Of a stretch of 64,000 bases of DNA, positions 51,948 to 61,328 are shown piece after piece. The position numbers and the translations under genes were made by a program. Below the pieces are notes generated by a model. The model did not search any database. It had not been told where the DNA came from and worked only from the letters and a program-made list of their open reading frames with translations. The first letter of the stretch is position 1, and every line of letters begins with the position of its first letter. The DNA comes from Candidatus Electronema sp. (GTDB taxonomy: Bacteria > Desulfobacterota > Desulfobulbia > Desulfobulbales > Desulfobulbaceae): positions 18,063 through 82,062 of the forward strand of contig JAPEVH010000022.1 in the NCBI GenBank assembly GCA_026645415.1. Direction: 5' to 3'.

Positions 51948-53547
51948 AATTCAGATAGGCATTTTGCATAGTATAAAAATTTGCCTTGAAAATTTCAATT
52001 TTGGTTTCATTCAAACGGGCATAAAGGTACTTTTTATCTATTTTATACCCAATTTTATCTTCTAATGAAGAAGAATTCGAGAAAAAAGGAATAACAAGTT
52101 GGTTCGTAATTATATGGTTCTTTGTTGAAAATTGTAGGCACAATTCGTAACATAGCTGTTTGTTTATATCTTCATCAACAGAATGACTTTGCGCAAGAAA
52201 AAAAGAAGCGTCTTTGTATTTCCAATCCAAAATATATATACAGCTATCATTTTTCACGCTAATAGCTTCTATACAGTTATTAAATTGTTCTGAATTATAT
52301 CTCTTGAATTCTATATCTTTTTTTCTTTCATTGTAATTATTCGATTTAGATTTAAACACACTAACTACTCTCCGATACGCCTTTTCTCCATTTCCAGAAA
52401 GGAGCTTGATAGAAAAATCTAACTCTCCATTATCTTCATTTTCTTTATGAAGTTCAATGAATTTCGGTAAATTATAATTTTTATAATAATGAACTATATC
52501 TGGCCTAAGCCATTTATTTTTTACATCTCTAAATTTTAGATAAAATGGATTGTCAAAACCTTCTTTGATAAGTACATTATTTCCGCCAAAGCAACGCTTG
52601 ACAATATCTTTTTTTCTTTTATATACAATATTTGTATCAGAGTATAATACATCATAATTTTTAGAAAACATGTACGTGTTGCACATATCCTCCCATATCT
52701 GATAAAAATTACTGATCCCCCAAAATACACCATCTGCATGAGGATTATTCATATCTAACTCACCATAAAGAAATGACTCGATGGATTCATAAAGCCGCCA
52801 GTAATCATTATCTTTATATGCAGTTGATTTGTCAATATTTTGTAACAAGTCTTTGAGTGTTATAATAGTTTCTTCAAATGTATCTTCATTAAATAGCGAT
52901 TGATCGCAACTAAGATGTTGTTCTTTGAATTTTGAGGACAACTCACCGACCCTGCTGTCTGTTCCTTGCTCAAGCTCGTTATTTACCTCATGCAAGATGA
53001 AACAGAACATATCAATAAGCGTTGCTGACTTGTATTGAATAACATTTCTTGGCAACTCCATACTGTCAATATAAATGACATACTCGTCAATATTTTCCTC
53101 TTGGTAAATTGCTTTATCAAGATACTTGTCAATCTTTGAATAATCTATCTCTTCATCTATTCCTATCTGTCGTTCAATGACATCTAAAGACAGATCTTCA
53201 TAGGCTTCAAGTAAGTTTTCAATCACAGATATTTTGCTATAAAGAACAACTTCACTTCCCTCGCTGTCTAAAAAATTGTATCCATGATGCTGCCTTTCAA
53301 TATTATCTCTTTTTCCTTGTTTTTTATCAATATATCTTCCAGAATGATCACGTTCAAATTTTTTGAATGTCCTATACATCCTAAAAAATAACTTCTTGGT
53401 TTCATCGAAATTATTTTCAGGAAAGTCGGCAAAGCCCCTCGGCAAACGAAACTCCATTCCATCACCAGACTTGCTGCGTCTGATTCCGACAAACGGGTCA
53501 GTTTCATTAACTTCCTTGTTTAATTTTAATTCTTTAAAATTAAACAT
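51940..53547 (-). CDS. McrC/LlaJI-like PD-(D/E)xK nuclease subunit
   Basis: A 535-residue protein from the ATG at 53545-53547, four bases after the McrB-like stop (a longer frame starting at 53604 would overlap McrB by 53 bp). The N-terminal part is long and unlike known domains. NFYQIWEDMCNTYMFSKN near residue 270 and WLRPDIVHYY (about 345) followed by YILDWKYKDASFF (about 437) fit a PD-(D/E)xK active site of the McrC/LlaJI nuclease group. It would be the DNA-cleaving subunit driven by the McrB-like motor. Codons are AT-rich compared with flanking genes. Confidence 0.75.
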   Translation of the reverse strand: MFNFKELKLNKEVNETDPFVGIRRSKSGDGMEFRLPRGFADFPENNFDETKKLFFRMYRTFKKFERDHSGRYIDKKQGKRDNIERQHHGYNFLDSEGSEVVLYSKISVIENLLEAYEDLSLDVIERQIGIDEEIDYSKIDKYLDKAIYQEENIDEYVIYIDSMELPRNVIQYKSATLIDMFCFILHEVNNELEQGTDSRVGELSSKFKEQHLSCDQSLFNEDTFEETIITLKDLLQNIDKSTAYKDNDYWRLYESIESFLYGELDMNNPHADGVFWGISNFYQIWEDMCNTYMFSKNYDVLYSDTNIVYKRKKDIVKRCFGGNNVLIKEGFDNPFYLKFRDVKNKWLRPDIVHYYKNYNLPKFIELHKENEDNGELDFSIKLLSGNGEKAYRRVVSVFKSKSNNYNERKKDIEFKRYNSEQFNNCIEAISVKNDSCIYILDWKYKDASFFLAQSHSVDEDINKQLCYELCLQFSTKNHIITNQLVIPFFSNSSSLEDKIGYKIDKKYLYARLNETKIEIFKANFYTMQNAYLNYD

Positions 53548-53551
53548 GTCA

Positions 53552-54583
53552 TTAATTGCTAATTTCTTCGATCTTACCTTTAAACAGTTTGACTTCTTTG
53601 GCAAAATCTCCGAATGTCACCAACTTGTCGTTATCTTGCGATGCCTCACCGTAAAGAAGTTTAATCAGCGGCTTCTTATCTCTACTGAAGACATTATCCC
53701 AAATAAAGAACATCAGTTTATTTTGTATTGTCGAATAGTTAATTTCTTCATCCTTAATAAACCAATATCCTACCTGTTTATCCTCTATCCCACGGATATA
53801 TTTATGGTTTGACTTTATGAAGTTGTTTAATTTTTCAACAAATCTCCTCCACTCGTCCCTGTTGGAGAAAGCAATTCCATCCTGTTTGACAGGTTCTGAA
53901 TTTACATCTATAAATTCCCACTCCCATCTTCGCTTAAATGCACTGTCCATGTAGTATATAGAGCTGTCAGAAGTATTCATCGTTGCGATAATGGATAAAT
54001 TATAAGGAATTTTTATAGACTTATTAAGTATATCAAATCCAACAAGTTCAAAGTCTTCAATTTTAGCACTATTCCCTTTAAATTGATAACTATTAATTTT
54101 CCCCTTAATCATAACTGGTTCAACTCCAACAAGATTAAGAAGTTTCTCGAAAATGACTTCTGTTATATTTATATAATAATCTGACATCCCTTGACTATCT
54201 CTGTCTAACAACTGAAAGATCGGGCCAAATATAGCTGAGGAATTACCTCTATTTATCTCATCAATAATCAATGCAACATTGCTTCTTGACGAATTATTGT
54301 TATTGTTGAACAATTCATCAAGAAGATTTTTATATGCTCTTGATAATGCTTTTAGAAAATGCCCTTCATAAAAATTATAATGCACCTTCCCTTCCTTGGT
54401 GACTGGAACAAGTTTTCCCATAAAATCACCATGAGTATATTCAGGATGAAAGACGGCTTTTATAATATTTTCTTTTTCTTTCTCTTTGTCTATCCCAAGC
54501 TCCTTAATAATTTCGTTGTCTATTCTGTAACTTTTTCCTGTTCCAGGACTGCCGAACAATATTCTTTGTATGGGGGTAGTCAT
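53552..54583 (-). CDS. McrB-like AAA+ GTPase, no DNA-recognition domain
   Basis: A 343-residue motor. Walker A is LFGSPGTGKSYRI (residues 9-21); Walker B is ALIIDEINRGNSSAIFG; the McrB-specific sensor region reads IIATMNTSDSSIYYMDSAFK followed by RRWEWEF. McrB proteins use GTP and partner with McrC nucleases. The N-terminal methyl-DNA recognition domain of E. coli McrB is missing, so target recognition must lie elsewhere, as in LlaJI. GGAG lies 7 bp before the ATG (54581-54583). It is the first of three overlapping genes. Confidence 0.85.
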   Translation of the reverse strand: MTTPIQRILFGSPGTGKSYRIDNEIIKELGIDKEKEKENIIKAVFHPEYTHGDFMGKLVPVTKEGKVHYNFYEGHFLKALSRAYKNLLDELFNNNNNSSRSNVALIIDEINRGNSSAIFGPIFQLLDRDSQGMSDYYINITEVIFEKLLNLVGVEPVMIKGKINSYQFKGNSAKIEDFELVGFDILNKSIKIPYNLSIIATMNTSDSSIYYMDSAFKRRWEWEFIDVNSEPVKQDGIAFSNRDEWRRFVEKLNNFIKSNHKYIRGIEDKQVGYWFIKDEEINYSTIQNKLMFFIWDNVFSRDKKPLIKLLYGEASQDNDKLVTFGDFAKEVKLFKGKIEEISN

Positions 54584-54650
54584 ATTATGTCTCCGATGTC
54601 TCTCTTTCCTTTGAACGAATCGCTCCGCTCAGACAATTTTGGCCGCGCAT

Positions 54651-54678
54651 ACTGTACCAAAAAAAGCAAAGGAGGCAA
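54651..54678 (-). promoter_or_regulatory. Possible promoter of the McrBC-like operon
   Basis: Minus-strand TTGCCT (54673-54678), 16-bp spacer, TACAGT (54651-54656). It lies in the 225-bp gap shared with the divergent argS; the rest of the gap shows nothing else. Confidence 0.35.
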
Positions 54679-54808
54679 GCGCATTCCTTTAGCTCGTACA
54701 GCAGATTGCCTGTCTAAAATAAGAGAAAAACCTTGCGCTTTCACCAAGTGGCAGGTAGATAGATGGTTATCCATCAAAACGCTGTCACGACAACAAGAAC
54801 ATCCTTCT

Positions 54809-56464
54809 ATGATTCGCTCACGACTGAAAAACCTTCTTGACCAATGCTTCCAGCAGGGCGTGGAACAGGGCCTCTGGTCTGCCGCTGCTGCTAATCTCTA
54901 CAATCTGGAATCGCCCCGCCACGATGGCCAGGGTGATTTTGCCACCAACTTTGCTATGCTTGTTGCGGGCAAGGAGCGGCGCAAGCCCCGTGAAGTGGCC
55001 GAGCAGCTCGCGGAACTGCTTCGGCGCGACACGACCTTGCTTGATAAGGTAGAAATCGCTGGGCCGGGCTTTGTTAACCTCTTCCTCAAGCCAACGGTCT
55101 GGAGTTCGGTGCTTGCGCCCATTGCCGAGCAGCAGGAACGCTTTGGCCTCTGCGATCTTGGCAAGGGCATGAAGGTCATGGTTGAGTTTGTCAGTGCTAA
55201 CCCGACTGGCCCGCTCACTGTTGGGCATGGCCGCAATGCGGTGCTGGGTGACGCAGTGGCCCGCCTGCTCACTGCGGTTGGTTATGATGTTACCCGCGAG
55301 TATTATTTCAATGATGCTGGGCGACAGATGCGCGTTCTAGCGGCCTCGCTCAAGGCGCGCTACTTGGAAAAGCTCGGTCTGCCAAACGAGTTCCCAGAAG
55401 ACGGCTATCAGGGCGGCTACATGTATGACATTGCCCAGAGCATGATTGACGAGGCAGGCGATGGCTTCAAAGATGCGGATGCGAATGTGTTCCGCAAGCG
55501 GGCGCAGGAGGCTATTTTTGCGGATATTGACACGACCTTAAAACGAATTGGCATCATTTTTGATTCCTACTACAACGAGCATGACCTCTACGAGAAAGGG
55601 CTGATCGAAGACGTAGTGGCCGAGCTGCGGGGCAAAGGCTTGGTCTATGAGCAGGACGACGCGACCTGGTTTAAGACCACTGAGTTTGGGCAGCCGCAAG
55701 ACCGAGTAATCATCAAGAACACGGGCGAGCCAACCTACCGCCTGCCCGACATTGCCTATCACCGAGAAAAGTTCCGGCGTGGCTTTGAGCGGATGGTCAA
55801 CGTCTTTGGCGCAGATCATATTGCCACCGTGCCAGATGTGCTGGCTGGTATTGAGGCTCTTGGCTATGACAAGTCCAAGGTGCAGGTGCTGATGTATCAG
55901 TTTGTCACCCTGCTGCGCGGCGGCAAACAGGTGAAGATGTCCACCCGTAAGGCTTCTTACATCACCGTGGATGAGCTGGTGGACGAGGTTGGCATTGATG
56001 CCTTCCGCTTCTTCTTCTTACTGCGCAAGTCTGACTCGCAGTTAGAGTTTGACCTAGAGCTGGCCAAGTCGCAAAGCCAAGAGAATCCAGTTTATTATGT
56101 CCAGTATGCCCATGCCCGGCTCTGTTCTATTGAGCGGCTGGCTGAGGAGCGTGGCATTGCCTTGCCAGAGCCTGCAAGCACCGACTTAAGCCATTTGCAA
56201 GAAGCAGAGGAGTATCAGCTCCTCAAGACGTTGGCTGCTTATCCAGGCTTGGTGGCAGATGCAGCAGAGACTTTAGCCCCGCACCGGCTCATCTTCTTCC
56301 TCATGGAGCTGGCAGGACAGTTCCACTCCTTCTACAACAAGCACAAGGTCATGACGGAGGAAGCGCAGCTCACTGCGGCCCGCCTCTGCCTCTGTCAAGG
56401 GATTAAAACGGCCTTAGCAAATGGGCTGGCTTTAGTTGGAGTGAGTGCGCCAGAGCGGATGTAG
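54809..56464 (+). CDS. argS: Arginyl-tRNA synthetase
   Basis: A 551-residue class I synthetase starting MIRSRLKNLLDQCFQQGVEQ. The HIGH-type motif is VSANPTGPLTVGHGRNAVLG, the KMSKS-type loop is KQVKMSTRKASYI, and the tail RLCLCQGIKTALANGLALVG is typical of ArgS. The start ATG at 54809 gives the family length; upstream reading into the McrB region is non-coding. Its final codons and terminator are repeated at 58554-58661 after the next gene. Confidence 0.95.
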   Translation: MIRSRLKNLLDQCFQQGVEQGLWSAAAANLYNLESPRHDGQGDFATNFAMLVAGKERRKPREVAEQLAELLRRDTTLLDKVEIAGPGFVNLFLKPTVWSSVLAPIAEQQERFGLCDLGKGMKVMVEFVSANPTGPLTVGHGRNAVLGDAVARLLTAVGYDVTREYYFNDAGRQMRVLAASLKARYLEKLGLPNEFPEDGYQGGYMYDIAQSMIDEAGDGFKDADANVFRKRAQEAIFADIDTTLKRIGIIFDSYYNEHDLYEKGLIEDVVAELRGKGLVYEQDDATWFKTTEFGQPQDRVIIKNTGEPTYRLPDIAYHREKFRRGFERMVNVFGADHIATVPDVLAGIEALGYDKSKVQVLMYQFVTLLRGGKQVKMSTRKASYITVDELVDEVGIDAFRFFFLLRKSDSQLEFDLELAKSQSQENPVYYVQYAHARLCSIERLAEERGIALPEPASTDLSHLQEAEEYQLLKTLAAYPGLVADAAETLAPHRLIFFLMELAGQFHSFYNKHKVMTEEAQLTAARLCLCQGIKTALANGLALVGVSAPERM

Positions 56465-56530
56465 GAAGGCAAAGGATGAAAAGGTAGAAAGGTCGGATGG
56501 AAGCATCCGGCCTTTTGTTTTTACTAGGAC
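56426..56530. repeat. Direct repeat copy A: argS tail and terminator
   Basis: 105 bp beginning CTGGCTTTAGTTGG (last codons of argS), through the terminator and ending ACTAGGAC. Copy B at 58554-58661 has the same order with about 90% identity by eye and small indels. Together they flank the GH13 gene. Confidence 0.85.
56488..56520 (+). terminator. argS terminator
   Basis: Stem AAAGGTCGGATG (56488-56499)/CATCCGGCCTTT (56504-56515), loop GAAG, followed by a T-rich run to 56522. Confidence 0.85.
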
Positions 56531-56686
56531 AGAAGTTCCTTTTTTTGATGTATAAAGACCTTTGACAAATAAGCAAAAAGGAGTATTCTGCTGGCCGTTT
56601 GAAAAAAAAAAGCAGTTTGCGAGTCTGTCTGATTGCAGGCAGCCGACGCAAGCGACAAAAAGCATGGCCCATAAAGGAGATTGGCT

Positions 56687-58543
56687 ATGAAGATCGAACG
56701 GATGACTGATGTTGATTTGGCAAAGTTGGTCGCTCAGAGAAAATATAAGCCTTCTCCGGTAGCATGGGAAGATCAGGTCTTCTATTTCCTGATGGTTGAC
56801 CGTTTTTCCGACGGTAAGGAGACCGATTACCGCGACAGCAACGGAGTCTTGGTCACAGGCGCGGGCACTCCGCTCTTTACCCTAGCACAAACTTACAACA
56901 TCCCCCGCGATCAATGGGTAAGTAACGGGCAAGGCTGGAAGGGTGGCAACTTGAAGGGACTGACCAGCAAGCTAGGCTATCTCCAGCGGATGGGCATCAC
57001 CGCTCTCTGGGTCAGCCCGATTTTCAAGCAGGTCAATTTCGTCGAGACCTATCACGGTTATGGAATCCAGAACTTCTTGGAGCTTGACCCGCATTTCGGC
57101 ACCAAGGAAGAGTTAGTTTCGCTGGTTGAAAAGGCGCACGAGCTGGGGATTTACGTGATTCTGGACATTATCCTCAATCACACCGGCAATGTCTTCACCT
57201 ACAAACCAGATCGCTATCCCGTGGCAGGGAAAAATTATTATGATCCGCGCTGGGATGGAAATCTCTATGAGGTGGCCGGATTCAACGATGCCAACGGCAA
57301 AGCGACCGTGCCGTTTCGGGCGGAGGCGACCTTAAATCCTAACGAGGCGATTTTTCCGCTAGAACTGCAAGACCCGGACACCTTCACGCGCAAAGGTCAT
57401 ATCAATAGCTGGGACTATGACCCAGAGTTTCTGGAAGGCGATTTCTGCGACTTGAAGGACGTGCATCACGGCAGCGGCCCTGATGATTATTATAACCCGT
57501 CAAAGGCTCTGGAAATTCTAACCACAGCCTACAAATATTGGATTGCCATTGCGGACGTGGACGGCTTCCGGGTGGACACTGTCAAGCATATGGAGATCGG
57601 AGCAACCCGCTATTTCGCCTCGGTCATCCATGAGTTCGCTCAGACTTTAGGCAAAGAGCAGTTCTTCCTCATCGGCGAAATTACGGGCGGAAGAGAACGT
57701 GCCTTTAACACGCTTGAAAAAACTGGTCTGGATGCAGCTCTTGGCGTTGACGACATCCCGGACAAACTGGAGTATTTAGTCAAAGGATACAGGAATCCAG
57801 ACAACTATTTCAATCTCTTCCGCAACTCGATGCTGGTTGGCAAGGAGTCGCACACATGGTTCCGTAATAAGGTGGTGACGCTTTTTGACGATCATGATCA
57901 GGTGCGGAAAGGAAACTGGAAAGGCCGGTTCTGCGCCCATGACGAAGGCTGGAAGATGTTGCTGAACGTGCTGGCGGTGAATGTCCTGACCTTGGGCATC
58001 CCCTGCGTGTATTACGGCTCTGAACAGTATTTTAATGGTCATGCCACAGAAAACCGGGACGGCAATGATGTCTTCCTGCGTGAGTGCATGTTCGGCGGAA
58101 ACTACGGAGCATTGCAGACGCAGGGCTGCCACTTCTTCAATGAGGACGCGCAGGCGTATGTTGAGTTTGCCAAGATTCTTGAAATCCGAAAGAACGAAAT
58201 CGCTCTGCGCCGGGGCCGCCAGTATTTGCGGGAAATTTCCGACAACGGGGTCAACTTCGGCCTGCCGCAGATGATGGGCAATGAAATTCGCTCTGTGGTG
58301 CCGTGGTCGCGCATCCTTGACAAACAGGAAGTTCTAGTCGCAATCAACACCGATTATAACAATTCCCGCACCGCTTGGGTGACGGTTGACAGCGGCTTGC
58401 ATAATTTGTATCAGGCTTTCGTCTGCCTCTATTCCTCTGACAGCAGCCAAATAGGCTCGCAGATCAAAGTGGCTGCTTTGAACGGCAAGGCAGTGCAGCT
58501 TACTGTACCTGCGGCTGGTTGCGTGATCTGGAAAGCAGTTTAG
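56687..58543 (+). CDS. GH13-family alpha-amylase-like enzyme
   Basis: A 618-residue GH13 enzyme acting on alpha-glucans; no signal peptide, so cytoplasmic. ITALWVSPIFKQVNFVETYH and VILDIILNHTGN are TIM-barrel regions; the nucleophile is in VDGFRVDTVKHME (about residue 299), the acid/base in FFLIGEITGG (about 331), and the third acidic site in TLFDDHDQV (about 403). ATG 56687 has AGGAG 7 bp upstream. The exact product (amylase, trehalose or sucrose enzyme) cannot be told. It lies between two copies of the argS tail, so it looks inserted. Confidence 0.88.
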   Translation: MKIERMTDVDLAKLVAQRKYKPSPVAWEDQVFYFLMVDRFSDGKETDYRDSNGVLVTGAGTPLFTLAQTYNIPRDQWVSNGQGWKGGNLKGLTSKLGYLQRMGITALWVSPIFKQVNFVETYHGYGIQNFLELDPHFGTKEELVSLVEKAHELGIYVILDIILNHTGNVFTYKPDRYPVAGKNYYDPRWDGNLYEVAGFNDANGKATVPFRAEATLNPNEAIFPLELQDPDTFTRKGHINSWDYDPEFLEGDFCDLKDVHHGSGPDDYYNPSKALEILTTAYKYWIAIADVDGFRVDTVKHMEIGATRYFASVIHEFAQTLGKEQFFLIGEITGGRERAFNTLEKTGLDAALGVDDIPDKLEYLVKGYRNPDNYFNLFRNSMLVGKESHTWFRNKVVTLFDDHDQVRKGNWKGRFCAHDEGWKMLLNVLAVNVLTLGIPCVYYGSEQYFNGHATENRDGNDVFLRECMFGGNYGALQTQGCHFFNEDAQAYVEFAKILEIRKNEIALRRGRQYLREISDNGVNFGLPQMMGNEIRSVVPWSRILDKQEVLVAINTDYNNSRTAWVTVDSGLHNLYQAFVCLYSSDSSQIGSQIKVAALNGKAVQLTVPAAGCVIWKAV

Positions 58544-58553
58544 CCAAAATTCT

Positions 58554-58592
58554 CTGGCTTTAGTTGGCGTAACTCCGCCAGAGCGAATGTAG
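58554..58592 (+). pseudogene. Relict of an argS 3' end
   Basis: Codes LALVGVTPPERM and then TAG in the same order as the end of argS (LALVGVSAPERM, TAG), beginning 10 bp after the GH13 stop. There is no start or remainder of the gene here. The third-codon-position differences suggest it is from a related argS rather than a recent copy. Confidence 0.8.
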
Positions 58593-58618
58593 GAAGCCAA
58601 AGGATGTGAAGAGCTAGG

Positions 58619-58653
58619 AAGGTCGGATGGAAGCATCTGGCCTTTTGTTTTTT
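58619..58653 (+). terminator. Duplicated terminator after the GH13 gene
   Basis: AAGGTCGGATG (58619-58629)/CATCTGGCCTT (58634-58644) followed by TTGTTTTTT. A copy of the argS terminator that now serves the GH13 gene. Confidence 0.8.
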
Positions 58654-58825
58654 ACTAGGACTTCGGCAAAATTAATCTTAATCGCAGGAGCTTTGAGCAG
58701 TCGCCTCAAATAGTCAGATAATAATCCACAGTTAAGACGACAAATCGACTGCCCTGTTTTTTCAGCCAATTGCCAGAGGAATATCGCTTGTTGACACAGC
58801 AGACCAGCACACGTACAGTGGGCAG

Positions 58826-59668
58826 ATGACGAACACAGAGAAACAAAGCGGAACCTTGTATATTGTTGCCACGCCAATTGGCAATCTCAGTGATGTCAGT
58901 CAGCGAATGCAAGAAGCACTAACGCTTGCTGATATTATTGCCTGTGAGGACACCCGGCACAGTCGCAAACTGCTCTCGCATTTGCATATTAGCGCAAAGC
59001 TGATAAGCTGCCGCCGCGAAAATGAGCACGAGCAGGCTGCTGCACTTGTCACCCGTTTGCTGGCTGGCAACACAGTGGCCTTTGTCTCTGATGCAGGGAC
59101 ACCAGGGCTTTCTGATCCAGGAGCGGCATTGGTACGTGCTGCCCGTGCTGCTCGGATTACGGTAGTACCTATCGCTGGCCCCTCTGCTTTAGCCACAGCT
59201 CTGTCGGTCGCAGGCTTATCAAGCACAGATTTTTATTTTGGCGGCTTTCCAGTAGCCAAGAAGAGCGAACGGCGCAAGCAATTTGCTGCGCTGAAGTCGC
59301 TGCCCTGTCCGCTGATCTTCTATGAAGCACCGCACCGAATAGAAGCTACCCTAGAAGACTGCTTGGAGATCTTTGGTGACCGAGAAGCGCAGGTTTTCCG
59401 GGAACTGACAAAGCTGCATGAGGAGCATTTGGCTGGCTCGCTTTCTGTTCTCTTAGAACAGTTAAGCGAAAAAGTGCGCGGTGAGTTGGTGCTGATCGTT
59501 AATGGCGCAGAGATACAAGGCGAAGAAAAACCAGATAACCTCGATGAACTGATTCTCTGGCATCGCGAGCAGGGCAGCTCGCTCAAGGATGCGGCTCGGC
59601 AAATTGCTGCTGATTTAGACCAGCCAAGATCGCAAGTCTATCAGCGGGCCTTGCAACTCTGGGATTAG
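58826..59668 (+). CDS. rsmI: 16S rRNA 2'-O-ribose methyltransferase RsmI
   Basis: A 280-residue SPOUT-like/tetrapyrrole-methylase-fold enzyme that methylates C1402 of 16S rRNA. LYIVATPIGNLSDVSQRMQE, ADIIACEDTRHSRKLLSHL, FVSDAGTPGLSDPG, PIAGPSALATALSVAG and YEAPHRIEATLEDC are the family signature blocks. mnmA starts 19 bp downstream. Confidence 0.95.
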   Translation: MTNTEKQSGTLYIVATPIGNLSDVSQRMQEALTLADIIACEDTRHSRKLLSHLHISAKLISCRRENEHEQAAALVTRLLAGNTVAFVSDAGTPGLSDPGAALVRAARAARITVVPIAGPSALATALSVAGLSSTDFYFGGFPVAKKSERRKQFAALKSLPCPLIFYEAPHRIEATLEDCLEIFGDREAQVFRELTKLHEEHLAGSLSVLLEQLSEKVRGELVLIVNGAEIQGEEKPDNLDELILWHREQGSSLKDAARQIAADLDQPRSQVYQRALQLWD

Positions 59669-59687
59669 ACTTTTTTCAAGCAACTCG

Positions 59688-60713
59688 ATGACCCATAAAA
59701 AAATTGGCATTGCCCTGAGCGGCGGGGTTGATTCCACTACTGCGGCAGCTCTCCTTTTGGAACAGGGCCTAGCAGTGGAAGGTTTTTTCATGCTTCTCCT
59801 ACCAGAAAGCAACGCGCAAATCGGTAAGGTTCAGCGCGTTGCTGACCAGCTTGGCATTCCGTTGCATCTTGTTGATCTGCGCAAACAGTTCCAAGAGCAA
59901 ATCATCGCTGCTTTTACTGCCTTTTATCATCAAGGTCTAACTCCCAATCCCTGTGTTGTCTGTAATGAGCTGATTAAATGCGGCTTGCTCTTGGATGCAA
60001 TGGCTGCCAAAGGTATGGAGGCGATGGCCACGGGTCATTATGCCCGAATCAACAATGGCAGGCTTTGTCGAGGCAGTGATCCAAGCAAAGATCAGTCGTA
60101 TTTTCTTTGTCGCCTTTCTCCTGAGCGACTCGCTCGGATTGTTTTTCCATTAGGTAGCTGGCAAAAAGAGGATGTATTCGCGCAAGCGCAGGCAATAGGC
60201 TTTACTCATTTTGATGGCAGCGAAAGTCAAGATGTCTGTTTTCTTGCTGGGCAGCATCTTGCTTCTTTCCTTGTTAAACAGGGTTTGGAAAGTCACAGCG
60301 GAGAAATCGTGACAACGACCGGCAAAGTTGTAGGCCATCATCAAGGCTACTGGCAATACACAGTCGGCCAACGACGGGGGCTAGGTATTCCTGATGCAAG
60401 CCCTTGGTATGTGGTTGGCCTTAATGCAGAATGCAATCAAGTGTTTGTTGGCAAAAACGAAGAACTCTTGCAACGCGAGCTGCTATTAACTGATGTGCAG
60501 TGGCAGATCACAGCCCCTGAACAATGGCAGGGGCACGTACAACTCCGTTCGCGTCACCAAGCTGCGGCAGCGCAGGTTATACCGGTAGGAAACGGCCGCT
60601 GGCACGTTTGTTTTACTGAACCACAGCGAGCAATCACGCCGGGCCAGTTTGCCGTGTTTTATGAGAATGATCTTGTCGTTGGCTCAGGTATAATTAGCAG
60701 TCTCCAGCTTTGA
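59688..60713 (+). CDS. mnmA: tRNA 2-thiouridylase MnmA
   Basis: A 341-residue ATP-dependent enzyme thiolating U34 of tRNA. The PP-loop is IALSGGVDSTTAA; the catalytic cysteines are in NPCVVCNELIK and SQDVCFLAG; ATGHYARI and QSYFLCRLS are also typical. The C-terminal beta domain ends in GQFAVFYENDLVVGSGII. It follows rsmI by 19 bp and converges with yjbQ. Confidence 0.93.
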   Translation: MTHKKIGIALSGGVDSTTAAALLLEQGLAVEGFFMLLLPESNAQIGKVQRVADQLGIPLHLVDLRKQFQEQIIAAFTAFYHQGLTPNPCVVCNELIKCGLLLDAMAAKGMEAMATGHYARINNGRLCRGSDPSKDQSYFLCRLSPERLARIVFPLGSWQKEDVFAQAQAIGFTHFDGSESQDVCFLAGQHLASFLVKQGLESHSGEIVTTTGKVVGHHQGYWQYTVGQRRGLGIPDASPWYVVGLNAECNQVFVGKNEELLQRELLLTDVQWQITAPEQWQGHVQLRSRHQAAAAQVIPVGNGRWHVCFTEPQRAITPGQFAVFYENDLVVGSGIISSLQL

Positions 60714-60722
60714 GTTCTTCGT

Positions 60723-61139
60723 TCACTCCCCGATGATTTTCACCAGTACCCGTTTCTTCCGCCGTCCGTCAAACTCGCCATAAAAGATTTGCTCCCAAGT
60801 ACCAAAGTGGAGTTTGCCTGCCGTGACCGCCACCACGACTTCCCGACCCATAACCTGCCGCTTTAGGTGGGCATCAGCATTATCCTCAGAGCCATTATGC
60901 CGATACTGACTGGTCGGGGCATGAGGAGCCAGCTTTTCTAACCAGACTTCGTAATCATGATGCAGGCCAGATTCATCGTCATTGATAAAGACTGAGGCGG
61001 TGATGTGCATCGCGTTGACCAAGCACAGTCCTTCTTGGATGCCAGACTCAGCCAAGCATTTTTCCACTTCCGAAGTGATGTTGACAAAAGCCCGTCTTGT
61101 CGTAATCTCAAACCAGAGTTCTTTGTGATAACTTTTCAT
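60723..61139 (-). CDS. yjbQ: YjbQ (UPF0047) family protein
   Basis: A 138-residue protein of the secondary thiamine-phosphate synthase/UPF0047 family. The conserved histidine and acid residues are in [40 protein letters not shown] and [15 protein letters not shown]. The in vivo role is still uncertain. It is on the opposite strand to its neighbours. Confidence 0.9.
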   Translation of the reverse strand: MKSYHKELWFEITTRRAFVNITSEVEKCLAESGIQEGLCLVNAMHITASVFINDDESGLHHDYEVWLEKLAPHAPTSQYRHNGSEDNADAHLKRQVMGREVVVAVTAGKLHFGTWEQIFYGEFDGRRKKRVLVKIIGE

Positions 61140-61328
61140 GATTCTGTACCGTTGCGTAAGGCTGTCAGGAGGAGCGGCGGAAAATGCGGCCCGCTCAGAA
61201 TTTTGCTCGCCGACAGCGCGTTTGTGGTGTAAAGGAGAAGACAGTCTTGGCCACCTTCCCGTGCTGCGGAGGGGAGAAGCCGCGTTTCTCTATTAGTTGC
61301 GCAGCGCATCTTACAAGAAGAGAAGAAA

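Larger units (their letters stand above)
58554..58661. repeat. Direct repeat copy B: argS tail and terminator
   Basis: 108 bp matching 56426-56530, including the relict argS codons, GTAGGAAGCCAAAGGATG, the terminator hairpin and the ACTAGGAC end. The GH13 gene lies between the copies. Confidence 0.85.

Noticed and set aside
54359..54808. 150-residue N-terminal extension of argS
   Set aside because: Runs back through the McrB-like gene on the opposite strand; ArgS has its normal length from 54809.
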